Source of the DNA: AP-15 sp963797115
GTDB lineage: Bacteria > Pseudomonadota > Alphaproteobacteria > ATCC43930 > CGMCC-115725
Length of the DNA: 64,000 nucleotides
Assembly (NCBI GenBank): GCA_963797115.1
Contig: CAWCOH010000001.1
Span: 2,542,001-2,606,000 of the forward strand
Direction of reading: 5' to 3'
Positions 15,402 through 28,969 of this stretch are shown in pieces. The position numbers and the translations under genes were made by a program. Numbering within the stretch: position 1 is the first letter of the stretch; every line of letters starts with the position of its first letter. The notes under the pieces are model-generated. The model did no database searches. It saw only the letters and a program-made list of their open reading frames with translations, and had not been told where the DNA came from.

Positions 15402-18400
15402 TGACGCCACCCGACGATGCCCCCGCTCCGCTTTCCCGGGGCGGCGTACTCGCGCAACCTGTGACCGTGGACCCGCTGTGGTACAAGGACGCGATCATCT
15501 ATCAACTGCACGTAAAGGCGTTCTTTGACGCCGACGACGACGGCATCGGCGATTTCCAGGGACTGTGCCGCAAGCTCGATTACTTGCAGGACCTTGGCAT
15601 CACGGCATTGTGGCTGCTGCCGTTCTACCCGTCGCCGCTGCGCGATGACGGCTACGACATCGCCGACTACAAGAACATCAACTCCTCCTATGGAAAGATG
15701 GCTGATTTCAAGGCCTTCGTCCGGGAGGCTCATCGCCGTAACCTTAGGGTCATAACCGAGCTGGTGATTAATCACACCTCGGACCAGCATCCTTGGTTTC
15801 GGCGCGCGCGCGAGGCCAAGCCTGGCTCGGCGATGCGGAATTTTTACGTCTGGAGCGACACGGATCAGAAATTTCCGGAGACGCGGATCATCTTCGTCGA
15901 CACCGAGAAGTCGAACTGGGCGTGGGACCCGGTCGCAAAAGCCTATTACTGGCACAGGTTCTACTCGCATCAGCCCGATCTTAATTTCGACAATCCGCGA
16001 GTATTCCACGCCGTCGCCGGTGTCATGCGGTTCTGGCTCGATCTCGGGGTCGACGCGATGCGGCTCGATGCTGTGCCCTATCTGATAGAACGAGAGGGCA
16101 CGATCAACGAGAACTTGCCCGACACTCACGAGGTCCTGAAGCGGCTACGGCACGACCTCGATACGCATTACGGCGACCGGATGCTGCTTGCCGAAGCCAA
16201 TCAATGGCCGGAAGACGTGCTGCAGTATTTCGGCTCGGGGGACGAATGCCACATGGCGTTCCATTTCCCGCTGATGCCGCGCATCTACATGGCGGTTTCG
16301 ACCGAGGACCGGCATCCGGTCACCGACATCATGCGCCAGACGCCAGATATCCCGGAGAATTGTCAGTGGGCAGTGTTCCTGCGCAACCATGACGAGCTGA
16401 CGCTCGAAATGGTTACGGATCGTGAGCGCGATTATCTCTTCAATTACTATGCCGCCGATCGAAGGGCTCGGATCAATCTCGGGATTCGTCGCCGGCTGGC
16501 GCCGCTGATGGAGAATGACCGCCGCAAGATCGAATTGCTGAACGCGTTGTTGTTGTCGATGCCAGGCACGCCGGTTCTCTATTACGGTGACGAGATCGGC
16601 ATGGGGGACAATGTCTTCCTGAAGGATCGCGATGGTGTGCGCACGCCGATGCAATGGTCGTTCGATCGCAATGGCGGGTTTTCGCGAACCGACCCCGAGC
16701 GCCTGTATCTGCCGCCGGTCATGGATTCGGTGTACGGTTTCGAGGCGGTCAATGTCGAGGCGCAAAGCCGTTCCCCGTCATCTCTGCTGAATTGGATGAA
16801 GCGGCTGATCGCGGCCCGCCGTCTGAGGCGCGCATTCGGTCGTGGCGCTTTGCGTTTTCTCTATCCGTCGAATCGCAAAGTCATCGCCTATCTGCGCACT
16901 TTCGAGGACGAGATCATTCTCTGCGTCGCCAATTTGGCGCGCTCGCCCCAAGCGGTCGAGCTCGACCTGTCCGAGTTTCGCGGCCGCCAGCCGGTCGAGC
17001 AGCTCGCCCGCAGCGTGTTTCCCGCGATCGGCGAATTGCCTTACCTGTTGACGTTGCAGCCACACAGTTTCTACTGGTTCGACCTGCTGCCCCATCCCGA
17101 AGAGGCAGCGATGCAGGCGGCGACGCTGGAATTCATCACAATGGTGATGCCGCACAGCTGGTCCGATCTGTTCCGCGAACACAATTTGAAACAGCTGGAA
17201 AGCGACGCGATCCCGGCTTTTCTGCCGCGTCAGCGATGGTTCGGGGCGAAGGATCTGCGAATCCGGAGCGCAGCCATTCTCGCGCGCGGCGAGATTACCC
17301 GAGCGCCACAGGACGGGTCGGCGTCGGAAACCTTCTTGGCCGTGGTCATCGAGCCGGATCTCGGCAGGGCCGGCCGCCAGCGTTATTTCCTCCCACTGGC
17401 GACGATCTGGTCCCCGGCTGAGACCGAGCTTCGGCAAGGGCTGGTGCCGGTCACCGTCGCGGAACTGCGCCAGCTGCGCAAGGAGGGCGCCCTCGTCGAC
17501 GCGGTCTCCCAGGACAATTTCCCGATGACAGTAATGGAGGCGATCGGCCGCGAAGCTACGGTGACGTTGCAAGGCGGAGAAATCCGTTTCCGCAAGACGC
17601 CGAATTTCGATCGAATGGCTCAGCCTGAACGGCTCGTTCTTCGCCGCCTGGGAGGCGAGCAGTCCAATAGCTCCGTATTTTTCGAGGAATACGGGATGCT
17701 GAAGCTGTATCGGCGGCTTCAGGCCGGCCCGCATCCGGAAATCGAAATGTCGCGATTTCTCGTCGAGCGCGCCGGCTTCGCCAATACGCCGCCGCCCTTG
17801 GCCACAATCGAACTGGCGCTAGGTGTCGACGCACCGGAGACGACGGCATTGGGCGTGCTGTTCAGCTTTGTTCGCAATCAAGGAGATGGCTGGACGCAAG
17901 CACTGAACCATCTGGGCCGGTATCTCGATGACGCACTGACCTTCAGCGGGGAGGAGCACGAAGCAGAGCCTCCCGACGTTTTCTTTCTGGCGTTGGCGCG
18001 CCAGCTTGGCATTCGCACGGGGGAGATGCATCGTGCATTGGCCGAGCACGCCGATAGCGACCCCGATTTCGTCCCGGAACCGATCACCCGAGAAGATGTC
18101 GTGTCATGGCGGCAAGAGCTTGAAGCCGCCGCGACCGACATGCTTGGCAAACTCGAACGAGAGCGGCAGAGGCTGCCGGACGCCAGCAAAGAGCTGGCCG
18201 AGCAGATTCTGACCATGCGGGACGATTTGTTCGAACACATCCGCACATTGATCCCGGATTATATTGACGCGCAAAAAACCCGTCTGCATGGGGATTTCCA
18301 TCTCGGCCAGGTTATCGTCGTCCAGAACGATTTTTTCATCATCGATTTCGAGGGAGAGCCAGCCCGGCCACTGGCCATGCGGCGAGCCAAGGCGTCGCCA

Positions 18401-18743
18401 TTGCGCGACGTCGCCGGGATGATCCGGTCCTTCGACTACGCGGCGGCTGCGGCGGTTCGGCACCTGGCCGAGGCCCGCCCGGCGGCAGAGGCAAGGAGCG
18501 CGCAGCTGGCGGGATCCTGGCGGCACCGAGCGGTAGAGGGCTTTCGTGCCGCCTACCATAAGACGATGCGCGGTTGCGTCTCCTATCCCTCGAGCAGGCG
18601 GCGGGCGGGAGAGATTACGGCATTCTTCATGCTTGATAAGGCGGTCTACGAAGTGTCGTACGAACTGGCAAATCGGCCGACCTGGGTTGGCATTCCGCTC
18701 CGAGGCATTCTCGATATTCTGACTATGACGAAGGGGAGCGCGA

Positions 18744-18760
<17 letters not shown>
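15401..18760 (+). CDS. treS: Trehalose synthase-maltokinase fusion
   Basis: The ATG at 15401 shares its A with the TAA of glgE. The 1119-residue product has an N-terminal GH13 trehalose synthase/maltose alpha-D-glucosyltransferase (residues about 20-560). It begins LWYKDAIIYQLHVKAFFDAD and has MRLDAVPY (nucleophile), LLAEANQWPED (acid) and FLRNHDELTLEM. The C-terminal half (about 590-1110) is maltokinase. It carries RWFGAKD, HGDFHLGQV near residue 963 and IIDFEGEP, the kinase-like catalytic and metal-binding motifs. Together they turn trehalose into maltose and then maltose-1-phosphate, the GlgE substrate. The gene lies between glgE and glgB in one operon. TreS-Mak fusions are known in several phyla. 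Confidence 0.94.
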
Positions 18761-20984
<2,224 letters not shown>

Positions 20985-20989
20985 GGCGG

Positions 20990-23200
20990 ATGGCTTCACC
21001 GACCAAAGTATGGCCGGGGCGTCCCTATCCGCTCGGCGCGACTTGGGATGGCGAAGGCGTCAATTTTGCCCTTTTTTCCGCGCACGCCGAAAAAGTCGAG
21101 CTGTGCCTGTTCGATCGCTCGGGCAACCGCGAGGAGGCACGGATCGTGCTTCCGGAATACACCGACGAAGTCTGGCATGCTTACCTGCCGGATGCGCGTC
21201 CGAATCTCCTTTACGGCTACCGCGTCTACGGGCCTTACGATCCGGCGAATGGGCACCGTTTTAATCACTACAAGCTTCTGATCGACCCGTACGCGAAGTC
21301 GCTGCAAGGCAGGCTGCGGTGGAGCGATTTAGTGTTTGGCTACCGAGTCGGCAGTCAACGGGCTGATTTGTCCTTCGACCGCCGCGACAATGCGCGCCAG
21401 ATACCAAAATGCCGGGTCATTGAGCCCGCCTTCACATGGGGCGAGGATCGCCGTCCGCAAACCCCGTGGGCAGAAACAATCATACTCGAGCTGCATGTGA
21501 GGGGGATCACGATCAAGCATCCCAATGTGGATCCCGCGCAGCGCGGCACGGTCGCTGGGCTCGCCTCGCCGGCGATGATCGACTACCTTGTCGACTTGGG
21601 AGTGACTGCGGTTGAACTTCTGCCAGTACATGCGTCGGTCGATGATCGCCATCTGATCGAGCGAGGGCTGGCCAATTATTGGGGCTATAACTCGATCGCC
21701 TATTTTGCGCCAGATCCGCGACTATTGGCGACGAATTCGATTGCCGGCTTCAAGACCATGGTCAAGAGGCTGCACGACGCAGGAATCGAGGTCATACTCG
21801 ACGTCGTTTACAATCACAGTGGCGAAGGTAATCACCTCGGTCCGACGCTGTCATTCCGCGGCATCGACAATGCCTCTTATTATCGATTGGATGCCGACCG
21901 ACGTTTTTATGACGACGTCACCGGCACGGGAAACACATTGAATCTCGATCATCCTCGGGTATTGCAGCTGGTAATGGAATCGCTGCGTTATTGGGCGGTA
22001 GAGATGCATGTCGACGGTTTCCGCTTCGACCTATGCACTGCGTTGGCGCGTGAGAACGGCGACTACGGACAAGGCAGCGCCTTCTTCGACACAATTGGTC
22101 AGGACCCGGTTATGGCCGGGTTAAAGCTTATTGCCGAACCGTGGGACCTCGGTCCTTACGGCTATCAGCTCGGCAATTTTCCCCCGGGCTGGGCCGAATG
22201 GAATGGGCAATACCGCGACACAGTGCGGCGCTTTTGGAAGGGTGACCAAGGTCTCGTCGCTGATCTCGCATCGCGCGTGGCCGGCTCCTCCGACATCTAC
22301 GGTCGGCGGGGTCGGCGTCCCTGGGAAAGCGTCAATTTCATTACCGTTCATGACGGTTTCACGCTGCACGATCTGGTCAGCTACAACGAGAAGCACAACG
22401 CGGCCAACAACGAGGACAATCGCGACGGAAGCGATTCCGACCTCAGCTGGAATTGTGGCGTCGAAGGGCCGACCTCGGATCCCGCCATAGTCGCCTTGCG
22501 AGATCGTCAGAAGCGCAATCTCCTCGCCACGCTCCTGCTATCGCTCGGCGTTCCGATGCTGCTCGCCGGTGACGAGATCGGAAGAACACAGCGAGGCAAC
22601 AACAACGCGTATTGCCAGGACAATGAGATATCGTGGTTCGATTGGGAGGATGTCAGACCCGAAGACGAGGACCTTCACCGTTTCGTCAGCTATCTGATCC
22701 ATCTGCGCCGTGGGCATCATGTATTCTCGCGCCCGCGCTTTCTGCGCGGCGAGGTGCTCTCCGAGGCGGGGGTCAAAGATATTACATGGGTGACCCCGTC
22801 GGGTGATGAGGCAACCGACGCAGATTGGAGCAACCCGGTCGCTCTTTCACTTGGGTATGTCCTGAGTGGCGCGGCGGGCGAGTTTTTCACGCGGGGCGGA
22901 CAACGTGACATCGACGACAGCTTTTTTGTGATGATCAACGGATATCACGAAGATCTCGACTTTCATTTTCCGTCACTGGCCACCCCGATGGTATGGGAAC
23001 CGTTGGTCGATACCGCACAACCATCCGGGCTTGTCGCGGATGGTAAGCTTTTCGCGCCCGGAGATATTTATCGGCTGCAAGCGCGTTCATTTGCGCTCTT
23101 TGTTGATCGTTCGCCGCGATCGGAATTGCCGGCGACAAGTTTGCAATCGGTAAGAATCGTGCAACGAGAGGATCCGTATGCGCAGATGGAAGACACTTGA
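20990..23200 (+). CDS. glgX: Glycogen debranching protein GlgX
   Basis: A 736-residue isoamylase-type enzyme that hydrolyses alpha-1,6 links of short branches. CBM48 domain: YPLGATWDGEGVNFALFSAH. GH13 motifs: VVYNHSGEGN, VDGFRFDLCTAL (nucleophile Asp), LIAEPWDLGPYGYQ (acid Glu) and ITVHDGFTLHDLVSYN. The characteristic GlgX stretch EKHNAANNEDNRDG follows. The start lies 5 bp after the glgB stop, in the same operon. Length is normal. Confidence 0.96.
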   Translation: MASPTKVWPGRPYPLGATWDGEGVNFALFSAHAEKVELCLFDRSGNREEARIVLPEYTDEVWHAYLPDARPNLLYGYRVYGPYDPANGHRFNHYKLLIDPYAKSLQGRLRWSDLVFGYRVGSQRADLSFDRRDNARQIPKCRVIEPAFTWGEDRRPQTPWAETIILELHVRGITIKHPNVDPAQRGTVAGLASPAMIDYLVDLGVTAVELLPVHASVDDRHLIERGLANYWGYNSIAYFAPDPRLLATNSIAGFKTMVKRLHDAGIEVILDVVYNHSGEGNHLGPTLSFRGIDNASYYRLDADRRFYDDVTGTGNTLNLDHPRVLQLVMESLRYWAVEMHVDGFRFDLCTALARENGDYGQGSAFFDTIGQDPVMAGLKLIAEPWDLGPYGYQLGNFPPGWAEWNGQYRDTVRRFWKGDQGLVADLASRVAGSSDIYGRRGRRPWESVNFITVHDGFTLHDLVSYNEKHNAANNEDNRDGSDSDLSWNCGVEGPTSDPAIVALRDRQKRNLLATLLLSLGVPMLLAGDEIGRTQRGNNNAYCQDNEISWFDWEDVRPEDEDLHRFVSYLIHLRRGHHVFSRPRFLRGEVLSEAGVKDITWVTPSGDEATDADWSNPVALSLGYVLSGAAGEFFTRGGQRDIDDSFFVMINGYHEDLDFHFPSLATPMVWEPLVDTAQPSGLVADGKLFAPGDIYRLQARSFALFVDRSPRSELPATSLQSVRIVQREDPYAQMEDT

Positions 23201-23254
23201 GCGGCCGGGTCGTTGCTCGACTACGCCGGAGACTGGCGTGCCCGCATTGGTGAC

Positions 23255-25430
23255 ATGAACGACCGCGCCGCGATCGAGCACGTCGCTCGGCTCGTCGGGA
23301 TCGAGGCGCGTTATGTGGACGGGCTCGGGCGAACCCGTGAGGTATCCGACGATACGCTCCTCGCGCTGATCGAGTCGTTCGGTCTTCCAGCGGACCCAGC
23401 GCGGGCTATGCGAACGCTTGCCGCGGAAGAACGAGAGTCGCCGCTGGGGCTGAGACCCGTCCATCTTGTTGCCGCCGAGGCGACGCGCAAGTCTCTGGCG
23501 CTACGCCTGCCTGTAGGTTGCCGGGAAATTCTCTGGTCCTGCCAGATCGAGAACGGGGAGCACCGCTCGGGCCGGATTTCGAAGGTAGACGGCGAGCGGT
23601 TCTTGATGCCGCTACCGGATGGACTGCCGCTTGGCTACCACCAACTCGATCTCGATGCTGGCGGCACAACAGCGCGTCTCAGCCTGATCGTCGCTCCGGA
23701 TCGCTGCTATCTCCCCGCCGAGCTCGGACCCGGCAGCCGCAGATGGGGCTTGAGTTGCCAACTCTATGGGCTACGCGGCGCGCATAATTGGGGAATTGGC
23801 GATTTCAGTGACCTCGGCCGGCTAGCTCGCGCTGGCGGTTCGTCCAAGGCGGCGGTGCTCGGCATCAACCCGCTTCACGCGCTGTTCATGGCCGAGCCGT
23901 TGCATATCAGTCCCTATTCGCCGTCGAGCCGAAGCTGGCTGAATTATTTGTATATCGATGTGACCGCCGTCCCCGGCTTCGGTGAAGACGAAACCGTGCG
24001 CGCCCTTACCGGGGGAGAATGGTTTGCCGCGACCCACAGCGCCGCTCGTTCCTCCGATGTCATCGATTATGGCGCCGTCGCCGCCTGCAAACGCCCGGCA
24101 CTGGAAGCGCTGTTCCGACGCTTCCGGGTGAGTGAGTTTGGTGCAGATGGGACGCCGCGGGGCCACCTCGGTCGGGCATTCCGCCAGTTTCAACGTGACG
24201 GGGGACGAGCGCTTAGTGATTTTGCCGTGTTCGAGGCTCTCGATGAGCATCATGGTGTCCAGGATCGGGCTGTCGGTTGGCGGGGATGGCCTAGGGCGAT
24301 GCAAGATCCGCGGTCGCCCGAAGTTGCCAAATTCGCCGCAACACGTTGTGACAGAATCGAATTCTTTCAATTCCTGCAGTGGGAAGCCGACCGCCAGCTC
24401 GCCGCCGCCTCAGCGGCCGGCCGAGCGGGAGGATTGTCCATCGGAATTTATCGTGACCTCGCTGTGGGTGCCGATCCGAACGGGGCAGATGCCTGGGCCG
24501 ATCAGGAATTGGTGGTAACCGGTGCATCAATCGGCGCGCCTCCCGACGCGTTCAATCAGACCGGACAAAATTGGGGTTTGGCCCCAGTCAATCCTCTAGC
24601 CCTGAGGCGCCGGTGTTTCGCGCCATTCATCGCAGCGATCCGCGCCAATATGCGCCATGCCGGAATGCTGCGCATAGATCATGTCATGTCGCTCGATAGG
24701 CTCTATTGGGTCCCGATCGGGATGGAAGCAACCGAGGGAGCTTATGTGATCTATCCTTTCGGCGATCTTCTCCGGCTCGTCGCCCTTGAGAGCTGTCGCC
24801 AGCAATGCGCCGTCGTCGGAGAGGATCTTGGCACCGTGCCCGAAGGCTTTCGCGCGACGATGAGATCGGCTGACCTGCTGTCTTGCCGAAATCTTGATGT
24901 TCGAGCGCCGGTCGGACGGCGGCTTTGCGGCGCCCGCCCAATACCCGGCCCTCGCCGCAGCCTCGGCGGCTACGCATGATCTGGCCACTCTTCGGGGATT
25001 CTGGCTCGGCACCGACATCGCTTGGCGCCGCAGCCTAGGTCTTTATCCCGATGCCGGGGCGGCACGGGCGGACGCGACGATACGCCGCCGGGACCGCGCT
25101 TTGCTGCTCGATGCGCTTGTCGGGGAGCGGTTGCTCGCACCGGAGCGGCTCGGTGAGTTTCTGGCCGATGACGGAACGCCGACCTACGCGCCGGAGCTCG
25201 GCGACTTGATCCTGAGCTTTCTGGCACGCTCGCGCGCGCGCCTGATGCTGATTCAGCTAGAGGATTTGGTCGGTGAAGCCGAGCAGGCAAACCTTCCCGG
25301 CACGACGGACGAACATCCGAATTGGCGCCGTCGGCTAGCTCTCAATCTCGACGAGATCATCGGTGGCGGCAGGTTGTCGCGAGTTGCCACATTGGCAACC
25401 GAAGGTCGTCTGCGGGCAGCGCGCGGATGA
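23255..25430 (+). pseudogene. malQ: 4-alpha-glucanotransferase (amylomaltase), one frameshift
   Basis: GH77 enzyme that transfers maltodextrins between glucans. The probable start is ATG at 23255 (MNDRAAIEHVARLVGIEA). The first frame shows WGLSCQLYGLRGAHNWGIGD, SPYSPSSRSWLNYLYIDV, LRIDHVMSLDRLYW (nucleophile Asp) and VVGEDLGTVPEGF (acid Glu). After LLSCR the frame shifts: deleting one A from the run at 24888-24890 restores ILMFERRSDGGF and then ATHDLATLRGFW. The open frame then continues to 25430. Everything else is intact, so this may be an assembly error or a recent mutation. The same-strand spacing from glgX suggests one operon. Confidence 0.88.
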
Positions 25431-25511
25431 TCCGGCGAGAAGATGGGAGGCGTTGACGTGCCCGCCCGTAGCCGCGAGACTCCACAGTCCGGCCTAACGG
25501 GCGAGGCGTCC

Positions 25512-26145
25512 ATGCTACAGGTAATAAGAAGATTTCTGGAAAGAGCCAGAGCCCCGAGTCGGGCGCGACAGGAGGTTGTGGAGGACGAGGGCTTGCTCCA
25601 GCCGCTCGCCAACTCCGAGGTGCCCTCGCCATTTACGGAAACACAGATCGAGCAGCCCTCCGACCCGCCGGTCCCCGGCAAGGTCAAATGGTTCAACCCC
25701 GAAAAAAGGTATGGATTTGTGGAGCTTGCCGATGGATCCGGGGACGCCTTCCTCCATGCGAGCGCACTCGAGCGCCTGGGCATCGAGGCGGTACAACCCG
25801 GCGAGACGCTCGATCTGCGCGTAGCCCAAGGGCAGCGCGGACTGCAGGTTACCGAGGTTCTCGGCGTGGACAGCAGCACTCGGCTCTCATTCGAATCACC
25901 GCTGCCCGGTTATGTTTCGTCGGCAGCTGAAGCGAGCATTCAGGAAAGCGGCACCGTCAAATGGTACAGTGCCGTCAAGCGGTTCGGGTTCATTGTTCGG
26001 GACGATGGCGGGAAGGACATCTTCGTGCACGCCTCGGTGCTCCAGCGCGCGGGCATTGAGAGTTCTCAGCCCGGGGCAGCGCGTCACCGTTGACATAGTC
26101 GAGGGCCGCAAGGGGCCGGAAGCCAGCGCGATCCGGCTCGGCTGA
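25512..26145 (+). pseudogene. Protein with two cold-shock domains, one frameshift
   Basis: Starting from ATG at 25512 (MLQVIRRFLERA), it has two cold-shock domains: GKVKWFNPEKRYGFVELADG near residue 55 and GTVKWYSAVKRFGFIVRDDG near residue 145. Each carries the RNP-type aromatic motifs that bind single-stranded nucleic acid. Near the end an extra G in the run 26073-26076 shifts the frame after SSQPG. Without it the chain ends QRVTVDIVEGRKGPEASAI at 26145, the expected cold-shock terminus. An upstream in-frame start at 25443 is possible. It follows malQ by about 80 bp on the same strand. Confidence 0.85.
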
Positions 26146-26284
26146 TCCATGCAAGCGGGCGAAGCGTTGCTCCGTTGCGGGAATAACATGAAATGCCGAC
26201 CTTCTCTCCGACCATAATGCCATAACGGCGCCACTTTTGTCTTGCTTAATTGCGTTTTCCAGGATAAGCGAGAAGGAGGTACTG

Positions 26285-26965
26285 ATGGTGGAAGTTGGGC
26301 CGGTGTGGCTCACCCGATCGGGGGAAGCGAATGCGCCCGTCGCGTCTTCTCTGGCCCGGGAGCGGCTGCGCACGGCAATCGAAGCGCTCGCCTTGGCACA
26401 GCGTGATCTGACAGAGGCCACCGCACCGGTGCGCCAACTCGATGCCGTTCTCGCCGAGGTGGAGAGCCTCACTCGCGAGCTCGGTTGTTCCAAAGTTAAA
26501 GATGAGGCGGAGCTCGGGCAATGGATTGCCCAAGGCGGTGGCGGTGACCGACCTCAATCATCCGCAGCAACGGTCGCGGCCAACGCTAGCCTTGGGAAAC
26601 TGGCGCCGGAGGTTCGTGCGGTCAACTCGGCCTTGCCGGCTGCCCGAGCTGCACAGGAAGCGGCATCAGGGAGGGTTCGCCTGGCAGCGGCGGAGCGTGA
26701 TGCGGCATTAAACGCCGTCACAGTCGAGGCGGCGGCAGCCGCCGCCGGCGAGCTTACCGAAGCACTGAACCGTGCGTTGACCATTGAGGCAAAGATCCTC
26801 TCATTGCGCGAGGCGCTCAGCGCGCAAACCAATGGTCTGGCGGCAGCGGAGAAAATCAACGCCGCCCTCAGACAAGCGAAGGCAGCAGCCGGCGTGCCCC
26901 GGAACGCGGATGTCGGCCGAAGATTGCTCGATCTGTTGGCGAACAACTCCACCGCCGACCTGTAG
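26285..26965 (+). CDS. Alanine-rich coiled-coil protein, unknown function
   Basis: The ATG at 26285 follows a very strong ribosome site, AAGGAGGT at 26273-26280, which decides the start over an upstream in-frame one. The 226-residue product has no signal peptide or membrane span. Residues about 20-75 and 100-200 are long Ala/Glu/Arg-rich helices with heptad-like spacing (LAEVESLTREL; AAERDAALNAVTVEAAAAAA), suggesting a coiled coil. No family was recognised. It lies downstream of the glucan and cold-shock genes in the same direction but 139 bp away, so it may have its own promoter. Confidence 0.65.
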   Translation: MVEVGPVWLTRSGEANAPVASSLARERLRTAIEALALAQRDLTEATAPVRQLDAVLAEVESLTRELGCSKVKDEAELGQWIAQGGGGDRPQSSAATVAANASLGKLAPEVRAVNSALPAARAAQEAASGRVRLAAAERDAALNAVTVEAAAAAAGELTEALNRALTIEAKILSLREALSAQTNGLAAAEKINAALRQAKAAAGVPRNADVGRRLLDLLANNSTADL

Positions 26966-28324
26966 GAGGGATCGGCGCCCGCAAGCGGCTCGTCCACCGT
27001 CTTGATCGTGACGAATGCCCGGTATAGCGAAATTGCATGTCGATCGGCCCGCCCCAAGCGCGCAGGCTGTGCTCAGTGCGCTAGCGCCATTCGGCATCGG
27101 GTCCCACGCTGCAAAAGATCTTGGCCGCAATCCGGAAGGTGAGCGGCGGAGCGGGAGCCGTGAGCCTCCAGCCAGTCGCCTGATTCTTCTGCTCTAATCG
27201 CTGCATAGCCTCTTGTGGCCAATGACGATGTAGTGATCAGCGTCCGGTATCGCGCGGGTTCCGAAACCGGGGAGGTCCGGTTCGGCCCCCGCGCCGCCCC
27301 CCGGCAAAACGCATCGTCGTCGGGCGAAATCAGGTCCCATTGCCATACCTTGCACAGCGTTCCGCTCCAAGGTGCGGGACAAGTGTGGAAAACACATGCT
27401 CATGCTCAACTCTGTACTAGGGTAATCCGTTCGCCACCTGCGGAGCCGCCAATGCTCCGGCAAAACGGCTGCGGTTCGAAGTATCAGACGGCGACAGACC
27501 TGGTCACGTCCGTCAAGGTGGTGTACATCGGGGTGGAGTTTGAGAGGGCCATTGGTCAGGCCGCCATGGGTGGAAGTTTTGCCGGATCGGCGTCGATCGG
27601 CGCAGTGCAAGTTCGGTCATGCCTTCGATCTTCATGTAGCGGTGCTGGAGCGGCCTCTCGTTATTCTGCTCCTCCCGGAGATCCACCCCCGTTTTGGAAT
27701 GGGCGTGCCACGATTCGCCTCCAGCCGCATATCGCTGTTACGGGCGGGCTCCGCGCTCTCTGTCTGGGATCGCCGCTCGTCGCGGCAAACCGCAGGAATT
27801 GTACGGTGCCATATATCTCGCGCGAAACCAATATTCTTCAGGTGGAGCCGCCAGATGCAGAGGCAGCAACGGAGCGGCAAAAGGCGAGTTCGTCTGCGCT
27901 ACGACCCCACCCTCCACAGTTCAAAGAGGCTCGATGTCAGATTGGCACACTTGAGCAGAAATCTCTTCAGTAACACCGTACGGCGCACCATACAGGCCCG
28001 TCCGGGGTGCTAGGATCAGTCGTTGCGACGCGGCAGCACCGCAGCTGCGGGAATGGCTCGTCCCATCCTTATAGGCTCCTCTGTTATACAATAACTCGTC
28101 GTGCAGCTCTCCATAATACGAAATCAGCTGATCGTAGGACTGCGGCGGGGTGCCCCTCGACAGTGATCCGGTCTGGCTTCACATAGACCGCGAGATTAAG
28201 CCGTCCCCACCGCAACCGCCGCGCAGGGAAGCAGTGAAGCCCACCAGGAGCGGCGCGAAGCTGCTGCGGTTCTTCTGTTGGCGGCTCCGTCTGTCAACGA
28301 CTTTAGAGCGATGTATCCGCGATC
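26966..28324. other. Gene-poor, decayed stretch
   Basis: Only short, non-conserved reading frames on both strands are present, with codon use unlike the neighbours. The recognisable content is the first copy of a direct repeat (27551-27671). No functional gene is supported. Confidence 0.6.
27551..27671. repeat. Direct repeat of about 120 bp, copy 1
   Basis: It begins GGTCAGGCCGCCA and ends TTATTCTGCTC, and includes TTCGGTCATGCCTTCGATCT. It is highly similar, in the same orientation, to 28764-28886. Confidence 0.8.
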
Positions 28325-28763
28325 CAAGTTGCCATGAAGGACCGGCCCTATCAGGTAAACCGGGTCCCGTCGCTACTGTTCAAGGTGTTCAAGCTAGTGG
28401 CGGCCGGACAACCCGGCCAAAAGCATCGAACGCTATCAAGAACAAAAGTGGGAGCGATGTCTATGGGATGAGGAACTTCGCTGTCTCTGTGCGGTGCTCG
28501 ACGAACATCCAAAACACGAGAGCGGCTAATGCTGTGTGCCTGCAGCTATTGACTGGTGCCAGGCTCGGAAAGGTTCTGAGCTCACGCAAAGAAGACTTCT
28601 ATCTACATCGTGGGACCTGGACTAAACCCCTTGCATCAGACCAAACAGAAACGAACAGAGTATTTACCCCTCAGTGCCCAGGCTCTGATGCTTGTAACGT
28701 TGATAATCGAGACCAGCGGGGCGGGCTCCCCTTTTCTCGGCAACAAGCCGGGCGTCACATGGC
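28325..28763 (+). pseudogene. Tyrosine recombinase (phage-type integrase) remnant
   Basis: Pieces of an integrase can be read through three frames. QVAMKDRPYQVNRVPSLLFK (28325 onward) is the end of the core-binding domain. WRPDNPAKSIERYQEQKWER and LRCLCAVLDEHP lead into the catalytic domain. AANAVCLQLLTGARLGKVLS contains the first catalytic Arg in the TGARLGEVL box. TKQKRTEYLPLSAQAL and IIETSGAGSP then follow in another frame. The second half with HxxR and the Tyr nucleophile is missing and gives way to the direct repeat at 28764. Several frameshifts and an in-frame stop make it dead. Confidence 0.75.
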
Positions 28764-28886
28764 CATGGTCAGGCCGCCAGGGGTAGAAGTTCTGCCGGAT
28801 CGGCGTCGACCAGCGGGCGGTGTAAGTTCGGTCATGCCTTCGATCTGCATGTAGCGGTGCTGGAGCAGCCACTCGTCATTCTGCTC
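28764..28886. repeat. Direct repeat of about 120 bp, copy 2
   Basis: Same orientation as 27551-27671, with an extra block CCAGCGGGCGG relative to copy 1. It directly follows the truncated integrase. Confidence 0.8.
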
Positions 28887-28969
28887 GCGCCTCGAGGGTC
28901 GGATATCGCCATTCGACCGCTCGAGGCCGACGATCTAACATGATCCGACCTTGCGAGTTGAGGACGGCG

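Noticed and set aside
23213..23254. TTG start for malQ upstream of 23255
   Set aside because: The ATG at 23255 gives the usual MalQ N-terminus, and the extra residues show no conservation I recognise.
27215..27973. Open frames in the region before the integrase remnant
   Set aside because: No conserved motif, several overlapping alternatives on both strands, and part of the region is a non-coding-looking direct repeat.
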